Of a stretch of DNA of 64,000 nt, positions 10,011-21,255 are shown in pieces; the first letter of the stretch is position 1, and each line of letters begins with the position of its first letter. Location of the stretch: the NCBI GenBank assembly GCA_947044405.1, contig CAMRHE010000133.1, positions 2,542,001 through 2,606,000 on the forward strand, read 5' to 3'. The DNA comes from Leptodactylus fallax (lineage: Eukaryota > Chordata > Amphibia > Anura > Leptodactylidae). A model generated the notes under the pieces. That model searched no databases and was not told the DNA's origin. It saw nothing but the letters and a program-made list of their open reading frames with translations. Both the position numbers and the translations under genes were made by a program.

Positions 10011-10228
10011 GTATGGAGCGACGAAGCGTAGAGCTGGAGAGCGAAGAGGGCGGGGCGTTGTAACAACTGCCAGTGAGCAGGCACCAAGCCACGCCTACTT
10101 TGTGCTCCAGCTAGTCCTCGTTGCGCCATGTAATACTATAGAGATGAGGTTGGAGGCTAGAACGTAACCATAGAATGCACAAAAGAGGCGAGAATGGAAT
10201 GCGCAAGAGCCGTCATAGCGGCAGAGGA

Positions 10229-10239
10229 TGCGCATGCGC
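10229..10239. promoter_or_regulatory. NRF1 palindrome
   Basis: TGCGCATGCGC is an exact consensus NRF1 site in a CpG-rich promoter setting. Confidence 0.6.
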
Positions 10240-10260
10240 GTTGTGTTTGCACTGATTTTT

Positions 10261-10533
10261 GCAACTTTGTCCATAGCCTGAAAAATTAACTGGAGTATTA
10301 CATTAGCTATTATTAATAAAATGATGAAAACTATAGAATCTGTGGAAAATTACTAATACTAAAGGGGTTACCTAGTACCAGGATAAGTGTCTGATTAGTG
10401 GGGGGTCTACCCTGAGCACGAGACTGCCCCCCTTTGAAGGACCTGGTAGTCAAGCATGCACATTACTACTCTATTCAGCTCTATGAGACTAATGAGGGGA
10501 AGCAAAGTAGAGAACCTGACTACGACTACGGTG
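10261..10533. other. Intergenic, remnant of a short repeat
   Basis: gggttacctagtaccaggat and the following ggggggtctaccctgagc resemble degraded members of the 'aggggtt' repeat families. No gene seen. Confidence 0.35.
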
Positions 10534-10815
10534 TACATGCCTCCACACAGTATAATGCTCTTTACAGTCACCCATTATATGCCCCCACATTATAATCTTC
10601 CCCTCTAATTGCCCCACAGTATGAAGTCTCTCCCTTGGTGCCCCAGTTTAAACTGGGGGAAACTAGAGGGGGACATTACATTGGGGCAGTTGGAGGGGGA
10701 CATTAAACTGGGGGCAACTAGAGGCAGTCAGCTACCCTCACCTTTTAATGTCCTCCGCGAGTTGCCCCCAATTTAATGTCACCCTCCATCTGCTCCCCCC
10801 CCCCCCAGTTTAATC
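10534..10815. repeat. Partial element with inverted minisatellite
   Basis: Shares cacacagtataatgctctt, cccagtttaaactgg and gagggggacattaaactggg with 26950-27470. After the forward gggggacattaaactgg units the sequence switches to the reverse complement (gcccccaatttaatgtc). Confidence 0.6.
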
Positions 10816-11299
10816 CATCCATGAAAAATGGACCACATGCAGACAGTACCTCCTGTGCTGTCTGTAAACTTTCACAGACCCATGTGTGTACATTGTGTGT
10901 CCATGTGCTGCCCTGAAGAACATGGCTGTGATTCACAGAAGTGTGAATAAGGCCTAAATAGATGCACAACATAGGTCTGTAATACAGCAGTGTGCATGAG
11001 TATGGAAGAGGTATTTCAGTTTCAGCAAATACATTTACATTGTCTGTATCTATTCTTTGCAGTTTTCAATATCTCTGTTTGCTGTGATTCAGTAGAAAAC
11101 GTAATTGTATATTTTTAGCACATTGTATGTATATTATTCAGTACATTATAGCTTATTATCAGAGCTTTGTCATGTGACGAGCCGTACACCAATCTATCTA
11201 TCACATGACCAGGACAGTAAAGGTTCCTACTGAATGACAGCAAGCAGAGATTTTGAAAACTCTAAGGAATTGATTCAGAAAGTGTGTTAAGATGGTTGC
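10816..11299. other. Intergenic, nothing recognised
   Basis: AT-rich sequence. tgtgaataaggccta near 10945 is the end of another short dispersed repeat. Confidence 0.35.
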
Positions 11300-12271
11300 T
11301 TAACCCCTTCCCGCCGGAGGAATTTTTCGATTTTCGTTTTTGACTCCCCCGCCTTCCAAACGCCATAACTTTTTTATTTTTCCATTCACAGAGCCATAGG
11401 AGGGCTTAATGCGTGCGGGACAAATTGTTCTTCATGATGCTAACCATTTATTATTCTGTACAATGTACTGGGAAGCTGGAAAAAATCAGAATGGGGTGGA
11501 ATTGGAAGAAAAGTGCATTTGTGCAACTTTCTTACGGGCTTCATTTTTAAGGCGTTCACTCTGCAGCCAAAATGACATGTCACCTGTATTCTATGGGTCG
11601 GTACGATTCTGGGGATACCAAATTTATATGGTTTTATTTACATTTTAACCCCTTTACAAAAATCTAAAACTTTGCAAAAAATTTTTTTTTTCTAAAAGTC
11701 ACCATATTCTGACACTTGTAACTTTTTTATATTTTCCTGTACGGTGATGCATAGGGCGTCTTTTTTGCGGGGCCAAGTGTACTTTTTAGTTATACCATTT
11801 TGGGAAATATCTATTTTTTTGATCACTTTTTATTCACATTTTTATCAGAGGAGAAACAGCTAAAAAAGCGTCGGTTTGGCACTTTTGATTTTTTTGACGG
11901 GATAAATATTTTTATAAGTTTGTAGACCGGGCGTTTTCGGACACAGGTATACATAATGTGTATGTGCTTCACAGTAATTTGTAACTTTTATATGTATTCT
12001 AGGGAAAGGGGAGTGATTTAAACTTTTAGTTCAATATGCTCCCGGCTGTTATAGCAACAGGACGCCGGTCCGGGGCCGACGATCCCTGGCAAGATGGTGC
12101 TTCGGTCAACTATGACCAAGGCACCAGGGGCCTTAATGCCCGCGATCCGTGTGGGCACGGACTGCAGGCATTAGCACCAGGTCTCTGCTGTATAATACTG
12201 TATGATCGGCTGCCATATTTAATTACCTGACATCCACTGTACTATTACGGCGGATGATGGGAAGAGGTTAA
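11300..12271. mobile_element. TTAA-flanked non-autonomous DNA element
   Basis: TTAA is present at both edges (11300-11303, 12268-12271). The ends are imperfect inverted repeats: TTAACCCCTTCCCGCCG on the left, and a right end that reads TTAACCTCTTCCCATCATCC on the other strand. TTAA duplication with CCCCTTCCC ends fits the Kolobok/T2 type common in frogs, or piggyBac. No transposase is present; short open frames inside are unremarkable. Pieces recur at 1-36 and 12312-12525. Confidence 0.65.
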
Positions 12272-12311
12272 ACAAAAAGTAAAATTGATTTCCTCAAAAC
12301 TAAAATACTCT

Positions 12312-12525
12312 TAATCTTTAAAGACTGAGACAATTTTTGTTTTTGCGTTTCTATTTTTATCTCCCCACATTCCAAGAGCAATAATAATAAGTGTAATAGA
12401 GTTAGAGACTTTAAAAGCCTCCCGGCTGTCATGACAACTGATCGCGGCCCTCCGATGGCGTTCTAGGGGTTGGTGATCATTTAGATGTTGTGGTCATAAT
12501 AGACTGTGGCAGCTAAGCGGTTAAC
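12312..12525. repeat. Truncated second copy of the TTAA element
   Basis: Carries the inner landmarks gcctcccggctgtcatgaca and aagcggttaacagg of the neighbouring element, with both ends degraded. Confidence 0.5.
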
Positions 12526-12952
12526 AGGCGTGAACGATGTTGAAGTTGTTGAAGGCGCAAACCCCTTGAGACCAATGACGTACTGTATATGTACAACTTT
12601 GGCCATTAGGGAGTTAAGCTGGCCATACACATGAGATGTTTACCTGCAGATCATTGGCAGATGTATTTTATCCTAGTAGAATCTGCTGTTGCTCTTATAT
12701 GTATGACCACTGCAGACATTTTTGGCATACACTGTCGGTCATCAATAGATTTTGCTATAACATTACATAATTTTCGTATAGGTGGCGCCAGAGAGGCAGC
12801 TTTCTTCTTTCTGGAGGAGCACTGATTTGTAAACTTTTCATGCCATAGATATTTGACAACTGGATGTGATACATTTTCAGCAGATGGTGGCAGCAGGGAG
12901 CACATCTAATGCTAGAACTGATTCAAATCTGGCACCATGTGCATAAGATTTG
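12526..12952. other. Intergenic with 'ctggccatacac' repeat start
   Basis: ttaagctggccatacacatg at 12614 matches the start of a similar segment at about 62047, a dispersed repeat end. No gene seen. Confidence 0.4.
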
Positions 12953-13145
12953 CTTAATCCTAGGGCTACATAATGACTTTGGTCGGGACTCGCCTTGTGC
13001 GAACAAAGATTGGCATGTCGTTCTGCGACTCCTTCACTAATGTATGTAAATTGAGTCATTGTGTGACCCTAAGGATGCTGCAACTGCGACTTCTAGATTG
13101 AGCATTGCTGGGAGTTGCGGTCAAAGTCGCTGTGTAGCCCTAAAC
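12953..13145. repeat. MITE with 'tagggctaca' inverted ends
   Basis: Starts cctagggctacataatgact and ends gtcgctgtgtagccctaaac, with an internal ttgagtcattgtgtgac block. Same family as 9251-9489. Confidence 0.7.
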
Positions 13146-13857
13146 TAATTCTCATCCACAGTGACACTGCTGTAGATCGCAGCAGAATAGCCCATGCGAT
13201 AACACACCATGTGGCCCCCGCCTTAATCCTAAACACAAGTGATTGTGAAAATCATAGATAAGTATTATAAAGTATAGACTAGTCATACAACTCCACATAA
13301 TATCTCCTCCATAGCCCATGTAGAATCTGTCAAAAAAAATCTGTCGCCTGAAAACCATCAACAATCTGGTTATCTGCTGATGGCAGAATTTATCATGGTT
13401 GTGTCCGTGTTCAGTACTTTGAGTGCACAAGGGTGTATTATACTGAATACAATGTAGATTTGATGATCTCATGAATATCTTGGTACACTCTTCCTGCAAA
13501 AGATTTGGGGACGCCATACACAATAGATTTTCATCGCCCGAAATGGCTGATTCGTCCTTATTGGCCGATGAACAGCTGGAAACGTGACATATAGCTATCC
13601 GTGGCTGGCCAACGGCAGACTTTGATTTTTGTGGATAGGTCACAGTATGTAGTCTGTTGGGGTGCAACACCATGTCGCCACACAGATCAGCTGTTTCAGC
13701 CTCTGAGTGCCAGACGCTGCTAGTGGACAGGGAGTGCGTATAGGTCCCGGAGAACTGCAGTGCACTCCTATTGCTTGTATAGGATCGGTGCTGCACACGC
13801 TCCCTGTCCACTAGCAGCTTCCTAGACCCGAAAGCTGCTGGAACAACTGATGCTTCG
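13146..13857. other. Intergenic with a small hairpin
   Basis: An inverted pair at about 13717-13815 (ctagtggacagggagtg versus ctccctgtccactag) encloses a taggtcccgg...cctattgcttg loop. The long minus-strand open frame here is not gene-like. Confidence 0.45.
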
Positions 13858-14262
13858 CTCACACCTGCGCATGAGTCCGTCCGCTGCCAATCCGAGTGAA
13901 AATCTCGGGGAACGGGATCGGCATCGGATACCGACAGGTTAGCGACGCATTGGTTAAAAACCCATTCATTTGAATGGGTTTTTAAAGCAATGCGCGGGTG
14001 TGCGCTTACACCCTCTGCACTGCAAAGCCGTTTTTTTTTCGTCAGACACGAAGTCCTGCATGTCCGACTTTGTTTCCGACGAAAAAAAAGGATTCGCAGC
14101 GCAGAGGGTGCAATCGGACACCCATGCATTGCTTTAAAAACCCATTCAAATGAATGGGTTTTTAACCAATGTGTCGCTAACCTGCCGGTATCCGATACCT
14201 ATCCCGTTCCCCGAGATTTTCACTCAGATTGGCAGCGGATGGACTCAAGCGCAGGTGTGAAC
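13858..14262. repeat. Large foldback (near-perfect inverted repeat)
   Basis: Left arm about 13858-14035 and right arm about 14093-14262 are reverse complements over some 170 nt, with outer tips cacacctgcgc/gcgcaggtgtg. Each arm itself contains the palindrome aacccattcatttgaatggg. The loop is about 60 nt. Because the arms mirror each other, open frames on both strands spell the same peptide segment, which shows that they are structural rather than genes. Best read as a foldback MITE. Confidence 0.85.
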
Positions 14263-14700
14263 CCACCCTGATATGTGTGGGGTCCGGGGAGTTGCACCCG
14301 ACAGATTACATACCTAGGTCATCAGTATAAAAAATCAATTTGGGGTCAGACAACCCCTTTAAAAGTGTTGTCCGAGAAAGGGCCTGCTTTTTCTCTTTCT
14401 GTTTTGCTTGTCTGTAGAAGGTATCTGGTATTGCATTCACTTGCATGGGGCTAAACTGCAATGCCAGATACAGTCAATGGACAAGGGTGGAGCTGTTTCT
14501 GGAGAAAAAGACCCTTTTTTCTTAGATAACACATTTGCATGAAACTGGTCGACAATAAATATCCTTCTCTTCCTATGTCAGATTTCTGTGTATCAATAGA
14601 AGAGTGCTGCATAGGAAAGGTAGTATTGTATGGCGACCATTAAAATGAGTTGGACTGGCCAGGTTCATTAGAGCGGGAGACGGAGATGTTCTGACAATGA
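14263..14700. other. Intergenic, repeat ends only
   Basis: gacaacccctttaaaagtg near 14350 marks the junction of two short repeats of the 'aacccctttaa' type. No gene seen. Confidence 0.4.
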
Positions 14701-15105
14701 TTAGAGATGAGCGAATTTCTCAAAAGTTCAATTCGGCAGTTTGATTCGAAGTTCAAAAAAAATTTGCTTCGATCCAAATTACTTCTCAGCGAATAAACAG
14801 CTATTTCCGGGCTGCAGAGAGCCGGGGTGGGCGGCAAAATGGCGGAAGCCCTTGGATTCCGCAGTCATGTCTTTCTCTCTCTCTCTCCAGCACGGGCAAC
14901 TTTTATTCATGTGGAAGGATCTGCTAACAAGCAAAGACACGCCTACCCAATCACATCACTAGAGAACATCATGTGATGTCACAAAGGTCCTTACTAAATA
15001 TTCGTTACCGCGAAGCATCAGGAAATCCGGAATCGTGGCGAATCGAAGATTTCCTGAAATTCGGATCGAATTCCACTTCTGCAGAATCGATTCGCTCATC
15101 TCTAA
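14701..15105. mobile_element. MITE with 'ttagagatgagcgaa' ends, copy 1
   Basis: Terminal inverted repeats TTAGAGATGAGCGAAT and ATTCGCTCATCTCTAA bound 405 bp. A second copy lies in reverse orientation at 63203-63603. The TTA/TAA edges could be part of a 3-bp TAA-type duplication as in PIF/Harbinger elements. Confidence 0.75.
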
Positions 15106-16136
15106 TAGTGATTCTTCTATCAGGCTCCCAGCAGAGCACCCCCTCCTCCATGAGATTCATAACATACTTGTCAACATGTGGCCCGCCATGTCTGGCATAT
15201 AAAGTGACCAAGTCCTATACAAAGTGACCACTACTCTAGTGTCCGGGGGGAGGTCACACTCTTTATTGGGAGCCTCCTGGATAGTGTTGAACGAACCTCA
15301 CAAGATTTGTCTTATGAATATTCGCAAGATTCTCACAGGAATTTCGTTCCAGTCCAATCTGGAACTGCTATTAGGGTATGTTCACATGGAGGAATTTGGA
15401 ACTGAATTTGAGGCGAATTTCACTTCAAAATCAACTCCAAATTCCATCTGAAACCATCCTCCATTCATTTCAATAGGAGTCAGATGCTGATTTCCTCTAA
15501 TGGATTTTTTTTAGCTAGCGGAAAAATAAATGTCATGTTTGATCTTCATTCCGCCTGATAACTCCAAGTGAATTGAATGGGAAGCAGAAAGTACTGCCTG
15601 GCAGATGCGGATTTTGATGCAGTATTTGGACAAGCAGAAAAATCAGCTTCAAATTCCTGAAGCTGAATTTTTTAGGCTAAATTTACACAGTGGAAAATAA
15701 AAAAATAAAGCAAAATTTCATTTTATATTCCGCCGCCGTAGACGGCTGCAGATTTGCCAAATGAATGGGCCTAATTTGCAGGGACTCCCGAGCCACGGAA
15801 TCCGTGGCTGAATCCATGGCAAGATTGAGCCGGACGCGTCCTGTCACAATCTCTGCCTCCCATTGCTTTCAATGGGAGGCAGATTCAGGACGGAATCTGC
15901 CACGGATTTGGGGCCGGAATCCACTCCCAAATCCATGGCAGATCCCTACAGGTGAACCTAGCCTAAGCTAGGAAAAATTCCTGAAGCTGAATTTTGAGCT
16001 AGGAAAATTTGGGCTGTGTGAACCACCCTTTATTATACTCTGAGGTCAGGGGAGATGCGAAAAATAGTCATATTCACCTCTGCTGGGCTCCGTCACAGCA
16101 TCTGATGTGGGCCTCATCCACTTCGGGCCTCTTCTG
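15106..16136. other. Intergenic with two adjacent MITE copies
   Basis: About 15366-15665 is a 'ttcacatggaggaatttgg' element related to 4198-4494. About 15665-15966 is a second inverted-repeat element (aggctaaatttacacag at the left, ggtgaacctagcctaa at the right). No gene seen. Confidence 0.5.
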
Positions 16137-17350
16137 GCTTCTTGAATGTTCTTTGACTTCTCCAGTGCTTTTAACACCATACAGCCCTGGTTATTGAGGG
16201 ACAAGCTGGGCCTTGCTGGAGTGGACCACCACCTCTCCAACTGGATCCTAGACTACCTCACAAATCGACCTCAATACATGAGAGCCCAAGACTGTGTGTC
16301 AAGTACCGTGATCTGTAATACGGGAGCACCTCAGGGTACGGTTCTCGCCCCTTTCCTCTTCACACTGTACACTGCAGATTTTAGGTGCAACTCATCCAGC
16401 TGCTACCTACAGAAGTATTCTGACGACTCTGCAATAGTGGGTCTCATCACAGATGATGATGACAGGGAGTACAGAGAACTGAACCAGGATTTTGTGGACT
16501 GGTGCCACCAGAACCACCTGAAGATTAACGCGGGGAAGACCAAGGAGATGGTGGTGGACTTCCGCAAAGGCAGATGCCCTCCAAAACCAGTGGACATCCT
16601 GGGGACGGGCATCGAGATTGTGAACACCTATAAGTACCTGGGTTTGCTCCTTAATAATAAGCTGGACTGGGCAGATCATATGGAGGCCCTGTACAGGAAG
16701 GGCTACAGCAGGCTCTACCTGCTTAGGAAGCTGAGAGCCTTTGGAATCCGGGGGGCACTTCTTAGAGCTTTCTTCAACTCGGTAGTGGCATAAGCCATCT
16801 TCTTTGGAGTGGCCTGCTGGGGGAGCAGTATATCAACCAGGGATAGGAATAGACTCGACAAGCTGATTAGAAGGGCCAGCTCTGTCCTGGGGAGCCCACT
16901 GGACCCAGTGCAGGTGGTGGGTGACAGAAGGATATTGTCCGTGGTGAGCTCCATGCAGAAGAAGAAGTCCCATCCCATGCATGAGACTGTGATCGCGCTT
17001 GGCAGTACTGTCAGTGACCGACTGCTCCACCCTAGGTGTGAGAAGGAGCGCTATCGGAAGTCTTTCCTCCCCACCGCGGTTAGGCTGTACAACCAACACC
17101 GACCTAAGCGGAGATCATTACATACAGAGAACTGAAATATCTCTCTGCCTGTTATATCCCCCCCCCCCCCTCTGCTACGTCCTATCTGTCTGTCTGCTAT
17201 TAATGTAATGCCTCTCACCTTGGAACATTCCTGTACATGTTGTATTTGTATTGTCTGCTTATCTTTGCTGCTGTAACACACTGAATTTCCCCATTGTGGG
17301 ACTATTAAAGGACTATTATTATTTATTATTATTATTATTATTATTATTGA
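16137..17350 (+). mobile_element. 5'-truncated non-LTR retrotransposon (LINE)
   Basis: It starts abruptly inside the reverse-transcriptase domain and runs to a 3' end of aatttccccattgtgggac, ctattaaagg and an (ATT)n tail. This layout is typical of a copy truncated during reverse transcription. The tail style and RT sequence suggest the CR1/L2/Rex1 group, though the exact clade cannot be fixed by eye. Confidence 0.85.
16146..17135 (+). pseudogene. LINE reverse transcriptase C-terminal part
   Basis: One frame covers 330 codons, with a single in-frame TAA at 16791-16793 before the final stop. It encodes RT fingers/palm (DFSSAFNTI near the start; TGAPQGTVLAPFLFTLY; the catalytic box YSDD at residues 91-94, a variant of the usual F/YADD), thumb (HLKINAGKTKEMVVDF; KYLGLLLNNKLDW) and a C-terminal region ending HPRCEKERYRKSFLP. 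The endonuclease and N-terminal RT motifs are missing. It cannot retrotranspose. Low decay apart from the one stop suggests moderate age. Confidence 0.88.
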
Positions 17351-17781
17351 ATGATGTCAGCGACCACAGGGGAGTGCTGAGACCTGTGATTAGGCCTCAG
17401 TGGTCACATGAGGCGTGCCAATGTCACGGTGATGGACTTGCAGGGTGACACAGTGATCTTTAGGAGTCTCCGAGTCAGTAACAATTTTCATCACTAATTC
17501 AGAGAAGAGCAGAACTAATATTCTGTTTATGTTGTAAGGAACTGCAGTGTAAATCATGGCGGCTAGATGGCACAGCAGCTGATGATACAGGACATAATAG
17601 TCATTGATATAGCTGTATCCTAATGAAGCAGAAAACTGACCCCGGCTTTCTTAATATATTAAATCATGACATTAACTATTTCATGTACAGCTCCAGGACT
17701 GTGTCTCACAAGGGTGTATCAGATTCACAGACTCAATAGCAAAGTATCCTGGGAAATTAATTAAGAACGTGCTGTAAGTTA
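17351..17781. other. Intergenic, nothing recognised
   Basis: Mostly unique-looking sequence up to the TACCGTATTTCCCC end. Confidence 0.35.
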
Positions 17782-18320
17782 CCGTATTTCCCCAAAAATA
17801 AGACACCCCCGAAAGTAAGACATAGGAGAGGTTTCCTAGAATTGCCCAATATAAGGCATCCCCCGAAAGTAAGACGTAGGTTCCCGAACAGAACATACGG
17901 TATGTGAGGCCGCGGGCCGAACCCCACAATCACTGCTATCATTATACTCCTGGGTCTTTGAAAAGACCCCGGAGTATAATAATCGGAGGCCCAGAGTTGG
18001 TGAGGGAACATAAAAAACAATGTACTTACCTCTCCTTCGCTTCTCCAGGCTTCGGGCCTGTTTGGTGACGTCGCAGACGTCAGCGGACGTCATTTTGCGT
18101 CGCGACGCCGGCCCGCGTCGCGACCCTGGCACGCGTCACGTGACGCCGGCCTGTTCCAACATTGAAGAAGGCCGAAGTAGCATGGAGTGGACCGGAGCGA
18201 GGAACAGGTAAGCAACGTTGTTTTTTTTATGTTTGTATCCTCTCCTGGGTCTCCGATCATTATACTCTGGGGTCTGAAAAGACCCCAAAGTATAATAATT
18301 GTTCATAGGTGGTCCACAAT

Positions 18321-18625
18321 GGTACATATAATAGTGTATGCAGGGGCCACTATGGGGAATAATAGTGTGTGCGGGGCCACGGGGGAACGGGCAGGGCCAC
18401 ACGAGGGGGCCACTATGGGGAATAATACTGTGTGCAGGGGCCACTATGGGGAATGATACTGTGTGCAGGGGCCACTATGGGGAATGATACTGTGTGCAGG
18501 GGCCACTATGGAGAATGATACTGTGTGCAGGGGCCACTATGGGACATGATACTGTGTGCAGGGGCCACTATGGGACATGATACTGTGTGCAGGGGCCACT
18601 ATGGGGCATAATACTGTGTGCAGGG
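18321..18625. repeat. 31-bp minisatellite, about 10 copies
   Basis: Unit ggccactatgggg followed by a(a/c)at(a/g)atactgtgtgcag, spaced exactly 31 nt (for example 18441, 18472 and 18503). Same family as the larger array at 32436-33915. Confidence 0.92.
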
Positions 18626-18663
18626 AAATTAATGGTTTGGATTGTTATGATGATGTCCTAGAA

Positions 18664-20067
18664 CAGGGGTAGGCAACCTTTTTTGTTCGGCGTGCCGATT
18701 TCGATTAAAAAAATCAAAGTTGAGGTACTCGGAGTGCCGGTCAATAATTGTAAGTCTGACGACCCCTGCACACGGTATTATGTCACATAGCGGCCCCTGC
18801 ACACGGTATTATGTCACATAGCGGCTCCTGCACACGGTATTATGTCACATAGCGGCCCCTGCACACGGTATTATGGTGATAATACTAGTGATAATTGCTA
18901 TTACTATTATTTTAGTGTGTAACAGATATCACTAGAGAGGCGGGCGGCGTATTTTACTCTATAAAGATCAGGTATGGACAGGACAGAGACAGTGAAAAAA
19001 TGTAAACTTTATTGGTGACTTTGTGCATGTGTTGTGTAAGTGTTTGGTGCGACACTTCTGGCGCTGTGACCTGGACGATGGTAAATATCTGGGTCACAGC
19101 GCCAATAACTTCCTGGTTATGTGATTAGGCTCAGAGGGGTATTACATTATCCCTCTATGTGACTATCAGAGAGCAAAAGTACAGTATGCTCTCTGATTGA
19201 TAGGAGAGGGGATAACATGGACAGAAGTCCCTGCTATCCCCCCCCTGGGGTCATCTGCAGCTTATGCACAGACAATGAGGAGTTATCATTGTCTCTGCAG
19301 CTCCTCCTCCCCCCTCCTTCCTTAGCTCTAAGATGCTGCCTGACACAGGAGGGGGGGGGGGACACTTTTAGAGCCCCATTTCTAAGGATCTATTAGGGCC
19401 ACAAAGATGCAACTGGATTCATTTTAAAGATGAGAATCTCATCTTTAAAAAGATACCAAGATCTCCATGATTGACTTTACACATTCAGAGCGATTCACTG
19501 TTAAAACGATGTCGGGAATTGAGATCTGCATTGGGATTTCAATGCCGAACATCGTTTTCACTAGCGAATCACTCAGGATGTTTAAGGACGATCATGGTGA
19601 TATTGGTATCATTTTAAAGAGGAGATTCTCATCTTTAAAATGAATCCAAGTGTTTCTTTATAGCTTTAACCAATCTTGAGAAATTCACTCAGGTACAGTA
19701 GTGAAGCCGGCAATTACCGGCTTCACTACTGTACATAGACTGTGCAGACGCCGGGTGATGCCGCATCCATCTTCACCCGCCGCTAACGAAATTTTAAGGA
19801 AGCCGGATGGAAAAACGCTGCAGGTAACGCTTTTCCATCCGGCTGAGGCACAAATACGGCGCCAGACCTGATGCCTCTTGTGCCAGAACCGATCCCATAG
19901 AAAACTATGGGATCGGTTCTGGCATCAGTTTCCCTCCAGCTTGTGTGCACCAGGCTGGAGGGAAACAGATAGATGTGCCGGACATATGTGAACACACCTC
20001 TGCCATGCCAGGGAAATAAGCCTCGCATGCCACTCTTGGCACGCGTGCCGGGGGTTGCCGACCCCTG
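18664..20067. mobile_element. Non-autonomous hAT element, 8-bp TSD tcctagaa
   Basis: Ends CAGGGGTAGGCAACC and GGTTGCCGACCCCTG are inverted repeats, with one mismatch over 15 nt. tcctagaa stands immediately on both sides (18656-18663 and 20068-20075), an exact 8-bp target duplication. At 1404 bp it has no transposase. It was inserted into the composite element around it and is therefore younger. Confidence 0.93.
18757..18875. repeat. 31-bp minisatellite in reverse orientation
   Basis: About 3.5 units of ccctgcacacggtattatg(t)cacatagcgg. Read on the other strand this is the gtgtgcaggggcc(g/a)ctatg unit of the flanking array, though it lies inside a different (hAT) element. Confidence 0.85.
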
Positions 20068-20413
20068 TCCTAGAAGACCATGACATAACTGTCATTGAAT
20101 AAATTTTACTTTCTATTCGTACGGTAAATATTGGTAAATGTACCATACTGTTAATTGTACATGGAAATAATGGTACGGTAGTAGTAAGAAATTCTTGATA
20201 GGATTCACAGTTTGTCTGGTTATGCTGGTTTGTGATGACAACTACTGTACAGTACCGTATATAATAAATGTTCATTTTTTTGTTCAGCAATAAATGTGAA
20301 TTCTTCTTCATTGAAAAAAAAATAAGACATCCCCTGAAAATAAGACAAAGCACATCTTTGGGAGCAAAAATTAATATAAGACGCTGTCTTATTTTCGGGG
20401 AAACAGGGTAATA

Positions 20414-21255
20414 TGGTACGAGTCTCTTGACCGGTGTATGCTATTCGCACAGCGTACAAGTCTGTGATAGGAATACTTACTTGTGCCTGGTAATTAAACA
20501 TTGTGCGTGCCTCTATAGGGTAAGCCCTGGACGTGAAGGATGATCCCAGTAATGACACGCTATTTATAGAGCCCGCCGTATAAATTATATATCATCCACT
20601 CTGATCCTGAAGACAAAGCACTCGTGGCCGCCGAGAATATGTAGATGACTAGCTCCTTGTTTATGGCCGTTGAAGACATTTTTATTGTTTGCAAAAATTA
20701 ATTTAAACTCATTGTTAAAATTTTAGGTAGGAAAAAAAAATAGAAAAACAAAGCGCCCCCTAGTAGACAATGAAGACAATGGACACTATATAGAAGTTAT
20801 AAGTTTCCGTTTGCTTTTTGGTCGTTTCATTTTGGGGGCAAAGGAAAGAAAAATGCTGCTGTGTCAGTTTTTTATGCTGAATAAAGTTATATTCATATGA
20901 CTGTCGTAAAAAAAATAAATAAATAAAAAAAATGGATGAAACAGTCTGTTTTTTTTTTTTTTTTACAGCTGATTTTCATCCATGGGGCACCTATTTTCAT
21001 GGACCCTCGAGGCCGCAAAATGGAACAAAATAGAGTATGTCGCCGTTCCTTTCCACAGACCAATGTGGAGGTCCATGAAAATAAATGGCTCCGCATGCGG
21101 ATGTGTGAATAAGGCCTGAGCCGGTGATCCATGAAAACGGAAATTAGTCATGTAACAACCATTCAAAAAACTGCGATCACTTGGCCGCTTTTCAATGGCT
21201 GTGCGGTCCTCGGGTGCATGCGCAGTCAATTAAGGTGTACTTCCCTGGTCTCAGT
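20414..21255. other. Intergenic with one MITE
   Basis: About 20945-21135 contains an inverted-repeat element (gattttcatccatggggc versus ggtgatccatgaaaac). Poly-A runs lie at about 20907-20935. No gene seen. Confidence 0.45.

Larger units (their letters stand above)
9840..10260 (-). promoter_or_regulatory. CEP295: CEP295 promoter region, CpG-rich
   Basis: CpG is visibly enriched compared with surrounding DNA. Motifs include a GC box (gggcggggcg near 10050-10060), an ETS-like cacttccg (about 9961) and a perfect NRF1 palindrome at 10229-10239. There is no TATA box in a sensible place, as usual for housekeeping promoters. Its position upstream of the minus-strand CEP295 exons, with splice donors at its left edge, supports the assignment. 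It might also drive transcription to the right, but I see no exon there. Confidence 0.65.
17782..20413. mobile_element. Composite element with 'ccgtatttcccc' ends
   Basis: The left end ccgtatttccccaaaaataa and the right end (cttattttcggggaaacaggg) are inverted repeats, with TA at both outer edges. Secondary gaaaataagac / gtcttatttt repeats lie just inside. The interior holds a module (17925-18320) shared with 31974-34042, a 31-bp minisatellite and, inserted later, a complete hAT-type element at 18664-20067. No transposase gene is present. Superfamily uncertain; the TA flanks favour Tc1/mariner-type mobilisation. Confidence 0.65.

Noticed and set aside
13152..14129. 325-residue open frame on the minus strand
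   Set aside because: It runs through an arm of the foldback, and the plus strand spells the same peptide segment; no domain, no splice signals, composition like surrounding repeat DNA.
19783..20353. Minus-strand open frames of 81 and 142 residues
   Set aside because: They cross the edge of the hAT element and the right end of the composite element; no domain seen.
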